The notes: a model not told the origin generated them from the sequence alone. A stretch of DNA of 64,000 nt from an uncultured Clostridia bacterium (GCA_944359365.1 CALVST010000004.1:1-64000), one strand, 5' to 3'. Shown: positions 42,076 to 50,786, counted from the stretch's first letter. A program made the numbers and translations.

Positions 42076-42281
42076 ATAGCAAAATTATTCGCGCAAGGGA
42101 AACCGCGTTTTTCCGCAGCGCACCCCTATTTGGCAATCCTTTGCCTTACGGAAAGGGTGAATTTGCGGCACTGTATAATTTGTGTGCCCTTAGAAGTGCC
42201 GCAAAGAGGGGAAAACCGTTCGGGTGTCCCCTCAAACTCACGAAAAAATGCGCCGACAACTCGGCGCATTTTTTTGTGAAC
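42076..42281. repeat. dispersed intergenic repeat, copy B
   Basis: About 200 bp nearly identical to 2731-2928. The stem TTTGCGGCAC (42162-42171) / GTGCCGCAAA (42196-42205) differs from copy A by a paired C-G to G-C swap. The end hairpin (42243-42275) has a completely different stem sequence from that of copy A, yet lies between the same CACG and GTGAAC borders. With 41949-42075 and the 53-bp repeats it fills the 458 bp between the two flanking genes. Confidence 0.75.
42243..42275. terminator. duplicated terminator hairpin at the end of repeat copy B
   Basis: Fourteen-bp stem with loop CAAC, flanked by A6 and T7; the same as 41917-41948. It may terminate transcription from both sides. Confidence 0.7.
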
Positions 42282-42411
42282 AAGATTAACTTACTTCGTC
42301 ATGCCTTCCTGCACGGCTACCGCGACGGTACAAATAAATTGACCATGTCGCGCTCGCCGTGAACAAGATTAACTTACTTCGTCATGCCTTCCTGCACGGC
42401 TACCGCGACGG
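42276..42411. repeat. 53-bp perfect direct repeat at the 3' end of the GGGtGRT gene
   Basis: Bases 42276-42328 and 42359-42411 are identical. The second copy contains the last 12 codons and stop of the GGGtGRT gene plus 15 bp; the first copy is a free duplicate. Both begin with GTGAAC, the border motif of the neighbouring repeat element. Confidence 0.9.
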
Positions 42412-43378
42412 CGACGCTTGCGCCGACCATCGGGTTGTTGCCCATACCGATAAGCCCCATCATCTCGACGTGCGCGGGAACGGAAGAGGAGCCCGCAAAC
42501 TGCGCGTCGGAGTGCATACGGCCCATCGTATCGGTCATGCCGTAGCTCGCAGGGCCTGCCGCCATGTTGTCGGGGTGGAGCGTTCTGCCCGTGCCGCCGC
42601 CCGATGCAACGGAGAAATACTTTTTGCCGTTTTCCACAGCCCACTTTTTATAAGTGCCCGCAACGGGATGCTGGAACCTTGTGGGGTTGGTGGAGTTGCC
42701 CGTGATGGAAACGTCTACCTTTTCCATGATCATGATGGCAACGCCCTCGTTCACGTCGTCCGTGCCGTAGCAACGCACTTTGGCGCGCTCGCCGTTCGAG
42801 TAGGGGGTTTCCTTCACGATGGTAACTTTGCCGGTATAATAGTCGTACTTGGTCTGCACATAGGTGAAGCCGTTGATGCGCGAAATGATGTAAGCCGCAT
42901 CTTTGCCGAGGCCGTTCAAAATGACGCGCAGGGGATTTTTGCGGACTTTGTTCGCGTTCTTCGCGATGCCGATGGCGCCTTCCGCCGCTGCGAAAGATTC
43001 ATGCCCCGCGAGGAAGCAGAAGCACTCTGTTTCTTCTCTCAAAAGCATCGCCGCGAGGTTGCCGTGGCCGATACCGACTTTGCGCTGATCGGCAACCGAA
43101 CCGGGGATGCAGAAAGCTTGCAAGCCTTCGCCGATGGCTTCCGCCGCGTCCGCCGCCTTCGTGCAGCCCTTCTTGATGGCGATCGCCGCACCGAGCGTGT
43201 AAGCCCAGCCCGCGTTTTCGAAAGCGATGGGCTGTACCCCCTTCACGATGTCATATGCATCGAAACCTTTTTCGTTGCAGATGCGCTTTGCGTCTTCGAA
43301 ATCTTTGATGCCGTATTTATCCATTACGGGCTGGATCTGTTTGATCCTTCTTTCATACCCTTCAAACGTAATACTCAT
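42374..43378 (-). CDS. GGGtGRT family protein
   Basis: A 334-residue protein of the GGGtGRT family, named for the motif seen here as SGGGTGRTLH near residue 262. Its biochemical role is not established. It almost always neighbours a NifU-like Fe-S scaffold gene, as here, 14 bp downstream of it on the same strand. A role in Fe-S cluster handling in anaerobes is inferred from this context. The start at 43378 follows a GGAGG-like site in the short gap. The last codons are duplicated just outside the gene. Confidence 0.85.
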   Translation of the reverse strand: MSITFEGYERRIKQIQPVMDKYGIKDFEDAKRICNEKGFDAYDIVKGVQPIAFENAGWAYTLGAAIAIKKGCTKAADAAEAIGEGLQAFCIPGSVADQRKVGIGHGNLAAMLLREETECFCFLAGHESFAAAEGAIGIAKNANKVRKNPLRVILNGLGKDAAYIISRINGFTYVQTKYDYYTGKVTIVKETPYSNGERAKVRCYGTDDVNEGVAIMIMEKVDVSITGNSTNPTRFQHPVAGTYKKWAVENGKKYFSVASGGGTGRTLHPDNMAAGPASYGMTDTMGRMHSDAQFAGSSSVPAHVEMMGLIGMGNNPMVGASVAVAVAVQEGMTK

Positions 43379-43392
43379 TGCAGCGTACCTCC

Positions 43393-44094
43393 TTACTGTT
43401 TGCGGGGATCGATATACTTGACCGCCCCGTCGGCTTCGGTGAATCTGCCATAGTGCCCGGTGGCTTTGTTGAGCGCTTCGTTCGCGTCCATGCCGCCCTT
43501 GATGAAGTCCATCATCCTGCCGAAGTTGACGAACTCGTAGCCGATGACTTCGTTGTTCTTATCGAGCGCCATTCTTCTCACATAGCCGTCCGTCATTTCG
43601 AGGTATCTCACGCCCTTTTCGGCAGTGGAATACATCGTGCCTATCTGCGAGCGGTTGCCTTTGCCGAGGTCTTCGAGCCCCGCGCCGATGACGAGACCGT
43701 CGTCGGAGAAGGCAGACTGGCTCCTGCCGTATACGATCTGCAGGAACAGTTCGCGCATGGCGGTGTTGATCGCATCGCAAACGAGGTCGGTATTGAGCGC
43801 TTCGAGGATGGTCTTTTTGGGCAGGATCTCCGCCGCCATCGCCGCCGAATGCGTCATGCCCGAGCAGCCAATGGTTTCAACGAGCGCTTCCTGAATGACG
43901 CCCTGTTTGATGTTGAGCGTCAGTTTGCAGGTGCCCTGCTGGGGCGCGCACCAGCCGACGCCGTGCGTGAGGCCGGAGATGTCTTTGATTTCCTTTGCCT
44001 GTATCCATTTACCCTCTTCGGGGATGGGGGCGGGGCCGTGGTTGGGGCCCTTGGCAACGCAAATCATTTCTTCAACTTCGCGAGAATATTGCAT
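43393..44094 (-). CDS. iron-sulfur cluster assembly scaffold protein (NifU/IscU-like)
   Basis: A 233-residue protein with an IscU/NifU-N-like fold. Conserved cysteines appear in [10 protein letters not shown] and [10 protein letters not shown], and the C-terminal half is an extension not found in classical IscU. It is the first gene of the pair with the GGGtGRT protein. The start is placed at 44094 because GGAGGAAG lies directly upstream; a longer frame to 44145 has no ribosome site. It probably delivers Fe-S clusters to a specific set of clients, but no isc or suf genes are in the window. Confidence 0.82.
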   Translation of the reverse strand: MQYSREVEEMICVAKGPNHGPAPIPEEGKWIQAKEIKDISGLTHGVGWCAPQQGTCKLTLNIKQGVIQEALVETIGCSGMTHSAAMAAEILPKKTILEALNTDLVCDAINTAMRELFLQIVYGRSQSAFSDDGLVIGAGLEDLGKGNRSQIGTMYSTAEKGVRYLEMTDGYVRRMALDKNNEVIGYEFVNFGRMMDFIKGGMDANEALNKATGHYGRFTEADGAVKYIDPRKQ

Positions 44095-44261
44095 TTTTCT
44101 TCCTCCAATTAAATTTTGACCGTACAGATTGTTTGGTTTTACCATTTCAAATTATACCACACGAAAAAAAATATTTCAATGTTTTGCATGCGGTTTTTCC
44201 CTTTCCGCTTTCAAAATTTTTAAATTTTAAGAAAGATTTGCCGTTTTCGCCCGTCATTGGT

Positions 44262-44290
44262 TTTACAAACAAAATCAAATGTGTTAGAAT
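44262..44290 (+). promoter_or_regulatory. sigma-A promoter of tyrS
   Basis: TTTACA (44262-44267), 17 bp, TAGAAT (44285-44290), with ATGTGT before the -10 box. The 60-bp leader has a GC hairpin but no T-box core motif, so no T-box riboswitch is called. Confidence 0.65.
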
Positions 44291-44351
44291 CAAAGTCAAT
44301 AAACAAAAACAACGGATTTTCCGCGCCGGCGGCGCGGTTACGGAGGCAGTA

Positions 44352-45569
44352 ATGGCGAAAAACGTAATGGACACCCTCAGGGAGAGGGGATTCATCAAAC
44401 AGACCGTTTACGAAGACGAGCTTTACAAAATGCTCGGGAGCGAGAGCGTTCCCTTTTATATCGGGTTCGATCCCACGGCGGACAGCCTGCACGTCGGGCA
44501 TTTTATGCAGCTGATCGCAATGAAGCACATGCAGGACGCGGGGCATAAGCCCATCGTACTGATCGGCGGCGGCACGGGCATGATCGGCGATCCTTCCGGA
44601 AGGACGGACATGCGCCTGATGATGACGCGCGAAACGGTGGACTATCACTGCGAGTGTTTCCGCAAACAGATGGCGAAGTTCATCAACTTCGAAGGCGAAA
44701 ACGGCGCGATCATGGTCAACAACGCCGATTGGCTTCTGAACCTCAATTACATCGACTTTTTGCGCGAGATCGGCGTGCATTTCTCCGTCAACAAGATGCT
44801 TTCGGCGGAGTGCTTCAAGTCGCGCTACGAAAGGGGGCTCTCCTTCTTCGAATTCAACTATATGCTCATGCAGGCGTACGATTTCCTCGTGCTGTACAAA
44901 AAATACGGGTGCAAACTCGAACTCGGCGGCGATGACCAATGGAGCAATATCCTTGCAGGGGCGGATCTCATCCGCCGCAAGGAACAGCAGCCCGCGTTTG
45001 CGATGACGTTCACCCTTCTCACCACTTCGGACGGCCGCAAAATGGGTAAAACGGCAAAGGGCGCCGTTTGGCTGGACGAAAACAAAACGAGCCCTTACGA
45101 TTTTTATCAGTATTGGAGAAACGTGGACGACGCAGACGTGGAAAAGTGCCTCAAACTCCTCACTTTTTTGCCTTTGGAAGAGATATCCGAGCTGTGCGCG
45201 CACAAAGACGAGCGCATCAACGCCGCAAAGGAGAGGCTTGCCTTCGAGCTCACCAAAATGGTGCACGGCGAAGAGAAGGCAAAGGATGCGGAAAGCAAGG
45301 CGAAGGCTGCGTTCGGCGGCGATGCGGAAAATATGCCTACCGTTACCGTCCCCGCGGATACCGCAACCGTCTGCGACGTTCTGGTGCTTGCGGGCGCGGC
45401 GAAGTCTAAAAGCGAGGCGCGGCGGCTCATCGAGGGCGGCGGCGTAAAGGTGGACGAGGAAAAAATTTCCGACGTGAACGCGGCGGTCCCCGAAACGGCA
45501 AAGGAAAGGGGCTCTTTCGTACTGCACAAAGGCAAAAAAGTGCATATAAGAGTGACGTTCGCAAAATAA
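44352..45569 (+). CDS. tyrS: tyrosyl-tRNA synthetase
   Basis: TyrRS charges tRNA-Tyr in a class I reaction. The 405-residue protein has the HIGH-type motif HVGHF in DSLHVGHFM, the KMSKS-type motif KMGKT and an S4 RNA-binding domain at about 340-400. GGDDQWSNI, part of the tyrosine/tRNA pocket, is present. The start at 44352 follows CGGAGG; longer in-frame starts run back through the promoter. It is followed at once by a long GC hairpin. Confidence 0.96.
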   Translation: MAKNVMDTLRERGFIKQTVYEDELYKMLGSESVPFYIGFDPTADSLHVGHFMQLIAMKHMQDAGHKPIVLIGGGTGMIGDPSGRTDMRLMMTRETVDYHCECFRKQMAKFINFEGENGAIMVNNADWLLNLNYIDFLREIGVHFSVNKMLSAECFKSRYERGLSFFEFNYMLMQAYDFLVLYKKYGCKLELGGDDQWSNILAGADLIRRKEQQPAFAMTFTLLTTSDGRKMGKTAKGAVWLDENKTSPYDFYQYWRNVDDADVEKCLKLLTFLPLEEISELCAHKDERINAAKERLAFELTKMVHGEEKAKDAESKAKAAFGGDAENMPTVTVPADTATVCDVLVLAGAAKSKSEARRLIEGGGVKVDEEKISDVNAAVPETAKERGSFVLHKGKKVHIRVTFAK

Positions 45570-45574
45570 TTGCA

Positions 45575-45619
45575 CCGCCGCCGGCACCCGGCAGGCTTGC
45601 GCCTGCGGTGCGGCGGCGG
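45575..45619. repeat. long GC-rich inverted repeat between tyrS and yigZ
   Basis: CCGCCGCCG / GGCGGCGG arms enclose CACC/GGTG and GCAGGC/GCCTGC inner pairings around a TTGC loop, making a roughly 20-bp imperfect hairpin without a T-run. It may stabilise mRNA ends or limit read-through. Confidence 0.6.
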
Positions 45620-45632
45620 TCGGGAGCCTGCC

Positions 45633-46268
45633 ATGAAAAGCTATCTTTCCGTCTATTCGGCGGCGACATATGAAAAGGTCATCGAGCGCTCCCGCTTTAT
45701 CGCCAATTGCGCGCATGCCGAAAGCGAAGAGGAGGCGAAAGCGTTCGTCGCTGCGATCAGGGCGGAACACTCTCTCGCCACGCACAACTGCTACGCCTTC
45801 GTTGCGGACGACGCGGGCAACCTGATGCGCTTTTCTGACGACGGCGAGCCGCAGGGCACCGCGGGGATGCCCATTTTAGAGGTTCTCAAAAGCAAAAAAC
45901 TTTTTCAGACGGCCGTCGTGGTCACCCGCTATTTCGGCGGCGTGAAATTGGGCGCGGGCGGATTGGTGCGCGCATATTCGGGCACTGCCGCGGAGGCGCT
46001 CGCCGCTGCGGATATCCGCGAATATAAAATGTGCCGCGAGCTTTTTATCGGCGTCGGGTACGAAAATTACGATGCGCTGAAAAAATTTCTCTCGGCAGGC
46101 GGCTGCGACGTGAAGGACGTTTCCTATACCGACGCCGTTACGGTTACTGCGGCGGTGCAAGAGGACGACGCCGCGGCGTTCGCCTCTGCCTTGTCCGATC
46201 ATATGGCGGGCAGGGTACAGATACGGCAGGGTACCTCTTACAGATTTCCTTTTCTGCTCAAAAAATAG
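45633..46268 (+). CDS. yigZ: YigZ/IMPACT family protein
   Basis: A 211-residue protein of the YigZ/IMPACT family, with an N-terminal ribosomal S5-like domain (RSRFIANCAHA, FSDDGEPQGTAGMPILEVL, RYFGGVKLGAGGLVRAYSG) and a C-terminal ferredoxin-like domain. The family is linked to translation or RNA, but the bacterial function is unproved. The start at 45633 is preceded by GGGAG; the longer frame to 45570 runs through the GC hairpin and is not believed. Confidence 0.9.
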   Translation: MKSYLSVYSAATYEKVIERSRFIANCAHAESEEEAKAFVAAIRAEHSLATHNCYAFVADDAGNLMRFSDDGEPQGTAGMPILEVLKSKKLFQTAVVVTRYFGGVKLGAGGLVRAYSGTAAEALAAADIREYKMCRELFIGVGYENYDALKKFLSAGGCDVKDVSYTDAVTVTAAVQEDDAAAFASALSDHMAGRVQIRQGTSYRFPFLLKK

Positions 46269-46310
46269 GCGGTTATCGGAAAAATCGATGGAGCCGATTC
46301 GCATAATCCG

Positions 46311-46331
46311 ATTTGTAAATCGTTTACAAAT
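46311..46331. promoter_or_regulatory. palindrome overlapping the ilvE -35 box
   Basis: ATTTGTAAA (46311-46319), TCG, TTTACAAAT (46323-46331): perfect 9-bp arms. The right arm contains the -35 box, so a bound dimer would block RNA polymerase. Confidence 0.55.
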
Positions 46332-46351
46332 GCGGATGTGTGTGCTATAAT
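46323..46351 (+). promoter_or_regulatory. sigma-A promoter of ilvE
   Basis: TTTACA (46323-46328), 17 bp, TATAAT (46346-46351), preceded by GTGTGC. About 45 bp of leader precede the ATG, with no T-box signature. Confidence 0.8.
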
Positions 46352-46404
46352 ACTGCAAAAGAAAATAAAGGCGCACGCGCGCCCGTTTATAAGGAAGTGT
46401 AGTC

Positions 46405-47460
46405 ATGAAATTCATCAAAGCGGAGAAATTAAAGGAAAAACCCGCAGATCAGAGCAAACTCGGGTTCGGCAAGATCTTCACCGATTATATGCTGACGATG
46501 AAGTATAAAGGCGGCAAGTGGGAAGAACCCGTCATCGAACCTTACGGGCCTGTGCCGTTCGACCTCGCAACGACCGTTTTCCATTATGCGCAGGGCATCT
46601 TTGAGGGGCTGAAAGCGTTCAAAAACGACAAGGGCGAAGTGCGCGTTTTCCGCCCCGACGAGAACTTCAAACGCATGAACCGTTCGGCAGAACGCATGTG
46701 CATCCCCCTCATCGACGAAAAGGTCGTGCTCGACGGGCTTTTCGAGCTGTTGAAGATCGAAAAAGATTGGATCCCGACCGCGCCCGGCACGGCGCTGTAC
46801 ATCCGCCCGTCCATCATCGCGACCAACGCGATGCTCGGCGTGCATGCGGCTACGGAATACCTGTTCTTCATCATCCTTTCTCCCGTCGGCAGTTATTATG
46901 CGCACGGGCTTGCGCCTACGCGCCTGCTCGTAGAGGACTATTACACCCGCGCTACCGTCGGCGGCACGGGCGAATCCAAGTGCATCGCGAACTATGCCGT
47001 TTCCCTCAAAGCGGGCGAAGAGGCGGAAAAGAAGGGCTTCGACCAAGTGCTTTGGTTGGATGCGAAGGATAAAAAGTACGTCGAAGAGGTCGGCTCGATG
47101 AATATGTTCTTCGTCATCGGCGGCGAAGTGGTAACGCCCGCGCTCGTCGGCTCCATTCTCCCCGGCATCACCCGCAAGAGCAGCATCGAATTGCTGCGCG
47201 CGCACGGATACAAAGTGACCGAGCGCCGCGTTTCCATAGACGAAGTGATCGAGGCGCAGAAAAACGGCACGCTGAACGAGGCGTTCGGCACGGGTACCGC
47301 GGCGGTCATATCTCCCGTCGGCATGATGGAATATAAGGGCGAAGACTATGTGGTCAACGGCGGCAAGATGGGCGATATCACCAAATGGCTGTACGATACG
47401 ATCACGGGCATACAGACGGGCAGGCTTGAAGATAAATTCGGGTGGGTCGTAAAACTTTGA
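46405..47460 (+). CDS. ilvE: branched-chain amino acid aminotransferase
   Basis: A fold-type IV PLP enzyme that moves the amino group between branched-chain amino acids and 2-ketoglutarate. The 351-residue protein shows the family start YGPVPFDLATTVFHYAQGIF and the PLP-lysine segment ESKCIANYA. EVGSMNMFFVIGG and EAFGTGTAAVISPVG complete the signature. The start follows a GGAAG site. Its stop codon overlaps the start of the next small gene. The palindrome at the promoter suggests repression by an amino-acid-responsive regulator. Confidence 0.94.
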   Translation: MKFIKAEKLKEKPADQSKLGFGKIFTDYMLTMKYKGGKWEEPVIEPYGPVPFDLATTVFHYAQGIFEGLKAFKNDKGEVRVFRPDENFKRMNRSAERMCIPLIDEKVVLDGLFELLKIEKDWIPTAPGTALYIRPSIIATNAMLGVHAATEYLFFIILSPVGSYYAHGLAPTRLLVEDYYTRATVGGTGESKCIANYAVSLKAGEEAEKKGFDQVLWLDAKDKKYVEEVGSMNMFFVIGGEVVTPALVGSILPGITRKSSIELLRAHGYKVTERRVSIDEVIEAQKNGTLNEAFGTGTAAVISPVGMMEYKGEDYVVNGGKMGDITKWLYDTITGIQTGRLEDKFGWVVKL

Positions 47461-47804
47461 AATTATTGGACAAACTGTTCCCCAAAAAAATCAGGGACAA
47501 AGACGTTATAAGATTTTGGAAAGAATTTGAAGAGCGCGCGGATCTGTACCTTACCATCCTCAGCGAAGACGACGCCGACAGTGAAGACAGGGAATGGATG
47601 GATGTGCTCGTAAAAAAGGGACTGAGCCGCATCTGTATCGACGCGGACGAGCCTTTCGATTTCGGGTTCGAAACGGAACGCGATCCCGTGCGCTTCGTCT
47701 TCCGCCACTGCGGCGACGATTTTCTGAAAAAAGCGGGCGAGAAATTGCAGGAATTTTATCCTTCTTCTCTTGCCGGCAAAATAGATTTTATCGTCGCGGA
47801 ATAA
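47457..47804 (+). CDS. uncharacterised small acidic protein
   Basis: A 115-residue protein that I do not recognise. It is acidic and carries runs such as ILSEDDADSEDREW, with no membrane segment and no known motif. Codon use fits its neighbours. The start is probably TTG at 47457, overlapping the ilvE stop; GTG at 47442, which adds five residues, is the alternative. Its overlap with ilvE implies translational coupling, so it may modulate ilvE or the amino-acid pool, but no function is claimed. An intrinsic terminator (47829-47859) follows. Confidence 0.6.
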   Translation: MKLLDKLFPKKIRDKDVIRFWKEFEERADLYLTILSEDDADSEDREWMDVLVKKGLSRICIDADEPFDFGFETERDPVRFVFRHCGDDFLKKAGEKLQEFYPSSLAGKIDFIVAE

Positions 47805-47828
47805 ACGGCGAAGGGAATACCGCAATTT

Positions 47829-47859
47829 ATCCCGCACCTTTTCAGGGTGCGGGATTTTT
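47829..47859 (+). terminator. terminator of ilvE and the small gene
   Basis: ATCCCGCACC (47829-47838) pairs with GGTGCGGGAT (47846-47855), followed by TTTT. It ends just before the recX ribosome site. Confidence 0.8.
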
Positions 47860-47874
47860 GCAAAGAGGGGAAAA

Positions 47875-48492
47875 ATGGCAGAGATCACCGATATCGCGCC
47901 GCAGGTCAAAGACAAGGAACGCTGCAACATTTATGTGGACGGCAGGTTTTACTGCGGGCTGAAACTTGAAACGGCAATAAAATACCGCCTGAAAGCGGGG
48001 CAGCATATAGAGCTGTCCGTTTTAGACGAAATTCAGCTTGAAAACGAGAAGTCGCAGGCGCTCGACAAGGCGATGACGCACCTTACCCATTCCATGAAAA
48101 CGGAAAAGGAGATGCGCGACTTTCTGAAAAAGAAAGGGTACGTCGAGGCGGTCGCCGACCACGTTTGCGGAAAGCTGAAAGAATACGCGCTTCTGGACGA
48201 CGCGGAGTACAGCCGCCGCTACATCGAATCGGCGGGAAAGACGAAGGGCAAACGGCTCATCGCCTTCGAGCTGAAAAAGCGCGGCGTTTCGCAGGAGTGC
48301 ATCGAAGAGGCGCTTTCGGGAATGCCCGAAGAGGACGGCGCCGCGGCGGCGGTGCTCCAAAAATATATGCGGGGGAAGGAATTTACGAAGGAGAACCTCT
48401 CCAAGGCGTTCAGGCATTTAATGTCGAAGGGATTCGATTACGAGGCGGCAAAGTCCGCTCTCGCATCCCTCGGCGCCGACGAAGAAGAATAG
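47875..48492 (+). CDS. recX: regulatory protein RecX
   Basis: RecX limits RecA filament growth and co-protease activity. The 205-residue protein has the three-helix repeats of the family: KAMTHLTHSMKTEKEMRDFLKKKGY, then ALLDDAEYSRRYIES, then ELKKRGVSQECIEEAL, then FTKENLSKAFRHLMSKGFDYEA (each quoted in part). An N-terminal beta domain (about 1-55) precedes them. The start follows AGAGGGG. recA is not in the window. Confidence 0.88.
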   Translation: MAEITDIAPQVKDKERCNIYVDGRFYCGLKLETAIKYRLKAGQHIELSVLDEIQLENEKSQALDKAMTHLTHSMKTEKEMRDFLKKKGYVEAVADHVCGKLKEYALLDDAEYSRRYIESAGKTKGKRLIAFELKKRGVSQECIEEALSGMPEEDGAAAAVLQKYMRGKEFTKENLSKAFRHLMSKGFDYEAAKSALASLGADEEE

Positions 48493-48519
48493 AGCGCATT
48501 TTTGCAAAAAGGGGGCGGC

Positions 48520-50022
48520 ATGGAAAAAATATTGACTTGCGCGCAGATGCGCGCGGCGGACAAATATACGATGGAAACGCTCGGCGTTCCCTCCGAAACG
48601 CTCATGGAGCGCGCGGGAAGGGCGGTCGCCGACGCGGCGGAAAGGGCGCTGAAAGCGCGCGGCGGCAGCCGCGTGCTCGCCGTGTGCGGCGGGGGCAACA
48701 ACGGGGGCGACGGTTACTGTGCCGCGCGCCTTCTTGCCGGGCGCGGCTATACCGCCGAGGTGTACGAGCTTTGCGAAAAGTTTTCGGAAGACTGCGCCGC
48801 ACAGCGAGAGAAATTTACCGGTTTGACGCACACGTCTTTCCCGAAAGAGGGCTACGACGTCGTTATCGACGCGATCTTCGGAACGGGGTTCCGCAGCGTG
48901 CCCGAGGGGAAATTTGCCGAGGCGATCGCCGCGATCAACGGGAGCGGCGCATACGTCGTCGCCGCGGACATCCCGAGCGGGCTGAACGGCGACACGGGCA
49001 CGGCACAGCTGTGCGTGCGTGCGGACGAAACGGTAACGATAGGCGAAAAGAAGTTCGGGCTGTACCTCGAAAGCGGAGCGGACAAGTGCGGAAAGATCGT
49101 GCGTGCGGATATCGGTATTTCCCTGCCGCCCGCAAATTATGCGGCTCGCTATTCCGCCGCCGACCTTGCGGGCGCGTTCCCGCCCAAAAAGAAAAACAGC
49201 AACAAGGGCAGCTACGGCAGGGCGGGGCTGTTCGCGGGCAGCCTTGCTTACTCGGGGGCGGCACTGCTTGCCGCGGGCGCCGCACTGCGCGCAGGGGCGG
49301 GCTACACGCGGCTGTACTGCCCCGAAAGCGTATTCCCGCATTTCATTGGCAAATATCCCGAACTGATCCTCGTTCCCGTGCCCGACGAGGGCGGGTTTGC
49401 GCGTTTCGAACAAGAGCCGATGCGCGCGGTGTGCGAAAACTGCGACGCGCTCGCCGTAGGCATGGGCTCGGGCGTCTCGCGCGGGCTGTACGACTGCATC
49501 GGCTTTCTTCTGTCGGAATTTCGCGGCACGCTCGTGCTCGACGCGGACGCGCTGAACGTGCTCGCCGAATACGGTACGGATATTTTGAAGGAAAAGGGCT
49601 GCCGCGTCGTCCTTACGCCGCATTTGAAGGAATTTTCCCGCCTTGCGGGCATTTCCCTTTCCGAAGTAAAGGCGGGCGGCGCGGCGCTCGCGGAAAAATT
49701 TGCCGCGGAATACGGTGTGACGCTGCTGTTGAAAAGCAACGCGTGCATCGTTACGGACGGCAAGAGCACGGCGCTCGTGGCGGAAGGCACGCCTGCTCTC
49801 GCGCGGGGCGGCAGCGGCGACGTGCTTTCGGGCATCGTATGCGCGCTTGCGGCGCGGGGGATCTCCGCGATGCGCTCATGCATATGCGGCGCGCACCTGC
49901 TCGGCAGGGCGGGGGCGCTGGCGGAAAAGAAGAGCAACGAATACAGCGTTCTGCCTTCCGACGTGATTTCCGAAATACCTGCGGCTATATCCGAGCTGAT
50001 ACAGGCGGGAAAGGGCGCGTAA
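48520..50022 (+). CDS. nnr: bifunctional NAD(P)H-hydrate epimerase and ADP-dependent dehydratase
   Basis: This enzyme repairs damaged NADHX/NADPHX: the N-terminal YjeF domain epimerises, and the C-terminal ribokinase-like domain dehydrates with ADP. The 500-residue protein shows both parts. The YjeF part (about 1-210) has ERAGRAVADAA, GGGNNGGDGY and DAIFGTG. The dehydratase part (about 220-500) has NKGSYGRAG, LDADALNVL and ARGGSGDVLSGI with the catalytic Asp. The fused arrangement is common in bacteria. The start at 48520 follows AAAAAGGGGG; an earlier ATG at 48502 lies before that site. Confidence 0.93.
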   Translation: MEKILTCAQMRAADKYTMETLGVPSETLMERAGRAVADAAERALKARGGSRVLAVCGGGNNGGDGYCAARLLAGRGYTAEVYELCEKFSEDCAAQREKFTGLTHTSFPKEGYDVVIDAIFGTGFRSVPEGKFAEAIAAINGSGAYVVAADIPSGLNGDTGTAQLCVRADETVTIGEKKFGLYLESGADKCGKIVRADIGISLPPANYAARYSAADLAGAFPPKKKNSNKGSYGRAGLFAGSLAYSGAALLAAGAALRAGAGYTRLYCPESVFPHFIGKYPELILVPVPDEGGFARFEQEPMRAVCENCDALAVGMGSGVSRGLYDCIGFLLSEFRGTLVLDADALNVLAEYGTDILKEKGCRVVLTPHLKEFSRLAGISLSEVKAGGAALAEKFAAEYGVTLLLKSNACIVTDGKSTALVAEGTPALARGGSGDVLSGIVCALAARGISAMRSCICGAHLLGRAGALAEKKSNEYSVLPSDVISEIPAAISELIQAGKGA

Positions 50023-50044
50023 GCAGATATTTTGCAAAAAAAAA

Positions 50045-50082
50045 CGTACCGTTTTGCATGACGGTACGCGGTTTTCTTTGCA
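50045..50082. terminator. terminator between nnr and the HTH gene
   Basis: CGTACCGT and ACGGTACG (50045-50052 and 50061-50068) form an 8-bp stem, then CGGTTTTCTTT. The A-run on the other side makes it usable from the minus strand too. Confidence 0.7.
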
Positions 50083-50108
50083 TTTTTTGCTTTTACGAGC
50101 GGTGGCAT

Positions 50109-50678
50109 TCAATTGTGCCGATAGTCGGTCCTGCCAAGGAGATAGTCGGGAGAAACGTTGAAATATCTGGCAAGTTGGAAAACATATTCGATTGCGGGTA
50201 AATTTTTCCGTTTCAGCCATACATGAATGGAATTCCGTGAAAAAGTAATATTCGGATTGTTTGTGATGTCGGCTATTCTTATACCTTTTTCACGGATAAG
50301 TTCTAAAAGACGTACATGAAAAGTTGTAGGGTGCGCTGACTTTTCAAAATCTTTATCCTCCGTTTTCGCCAAAATAAATTCCAACGACTTGTTTGTATAA
50401 TCTGCGATCTTTACAAGGGAAGCCGTCGACGGCAGGATGCCGTATGTCGCGATATTGGAAATAACGGTTTTACTCACTCCGACTCGTGCGGCAAATTCCG
50501 CATTGCTGCATTTTTTGCCTTCGTCGGAACCGTCAATTTCTTCATCGGCGATGATCTCAATGATCCTCCGTTGAAATTCGGCAGAAACTTTAACGCTGTC
50601 TTCCGGTGCTTTTGACATGGCGATGCAACTAAACTCCCTTATTTGTTTAAACAGGTCGGTGAATGCCTGAATGCTCAC
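50109..50678 (-). CDS. double helix-turn-helix (XRE-type) regulator
   Basis: A 189-residue DNA-binding protein with two XRE-like helix-turn-helix regions. The first, at about 58-105, reads CSNAEFAARVGVSKTVISNI. The second, at about 118-188, has IRIADITNNPNITFSRNSIHVW and RYFNVSPDYLLGRTDY. It is divergent from a small gene at 50787, and three GTTAAC boxes lie in between. It therefore probably represses both genes, including itself. AT-rich codon use sets it apart from its neighbours and suggests acquisition. Confidence 0.75.
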   Translation of the reverse strand: MSIQAFTDLFKQIREFSCIAMSKAPEDSVKVSAEFQRRIIEIIADEEIDGSDEGKKCSNAEFAARVGVSKTVISNIATYGILPSTASLVKIADYTNKSLEFILAKTEDKDFEKSAHPTTFHVRLLELIREKGIRIADITNNPNITFSRNSIHVWLKRKNLPAIEYVFQLARYFNVSPDYLLGRTDYRHN

Positions 50679-50686
50679 GAAACCAT

Positions 50687-50757
50687 ATTTGTTAACAAAT
50701 TAAGAATAGCTTATTTTTTAGCTGCATTTGTTAACTAAGAAAATATGGTTAACATTT
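50687..50757. promoter_or_regulatory. three GTTAAC operator boxes between divergent genes
   Basis: ATTTGTTAACAAAT (50687-50700, a perfect palindrome), ATTTGTTAACTAAG (50726-50739) and TATGGTTAACATTT (50744-50757) share the core GTTAAC, with cores 39 and 18 bp apart. An outer inverted repeat ACCATATTT / AAATATGGT joins the first and third. They are likely sites of the regulator at 50109-50678. Confidence 0.65.
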
Positions 50758-50786
50758 AATTTTTACAAACGAAAGGAGAAATAATC

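Noticed and set aside
44291..44351. T-box riboswitch upstream of tyrS (and of ilvE at 46352-46404)
   Set aside because: Leaders are only about 50-60 nt and lack the T-box core and a specifier loop.
44220..45785. A 521-codon minus-strand frame opposite tyrS
   Set aside because: Antisense shadow of tyrS; it has no motif and starts and ends without regulatory signals.
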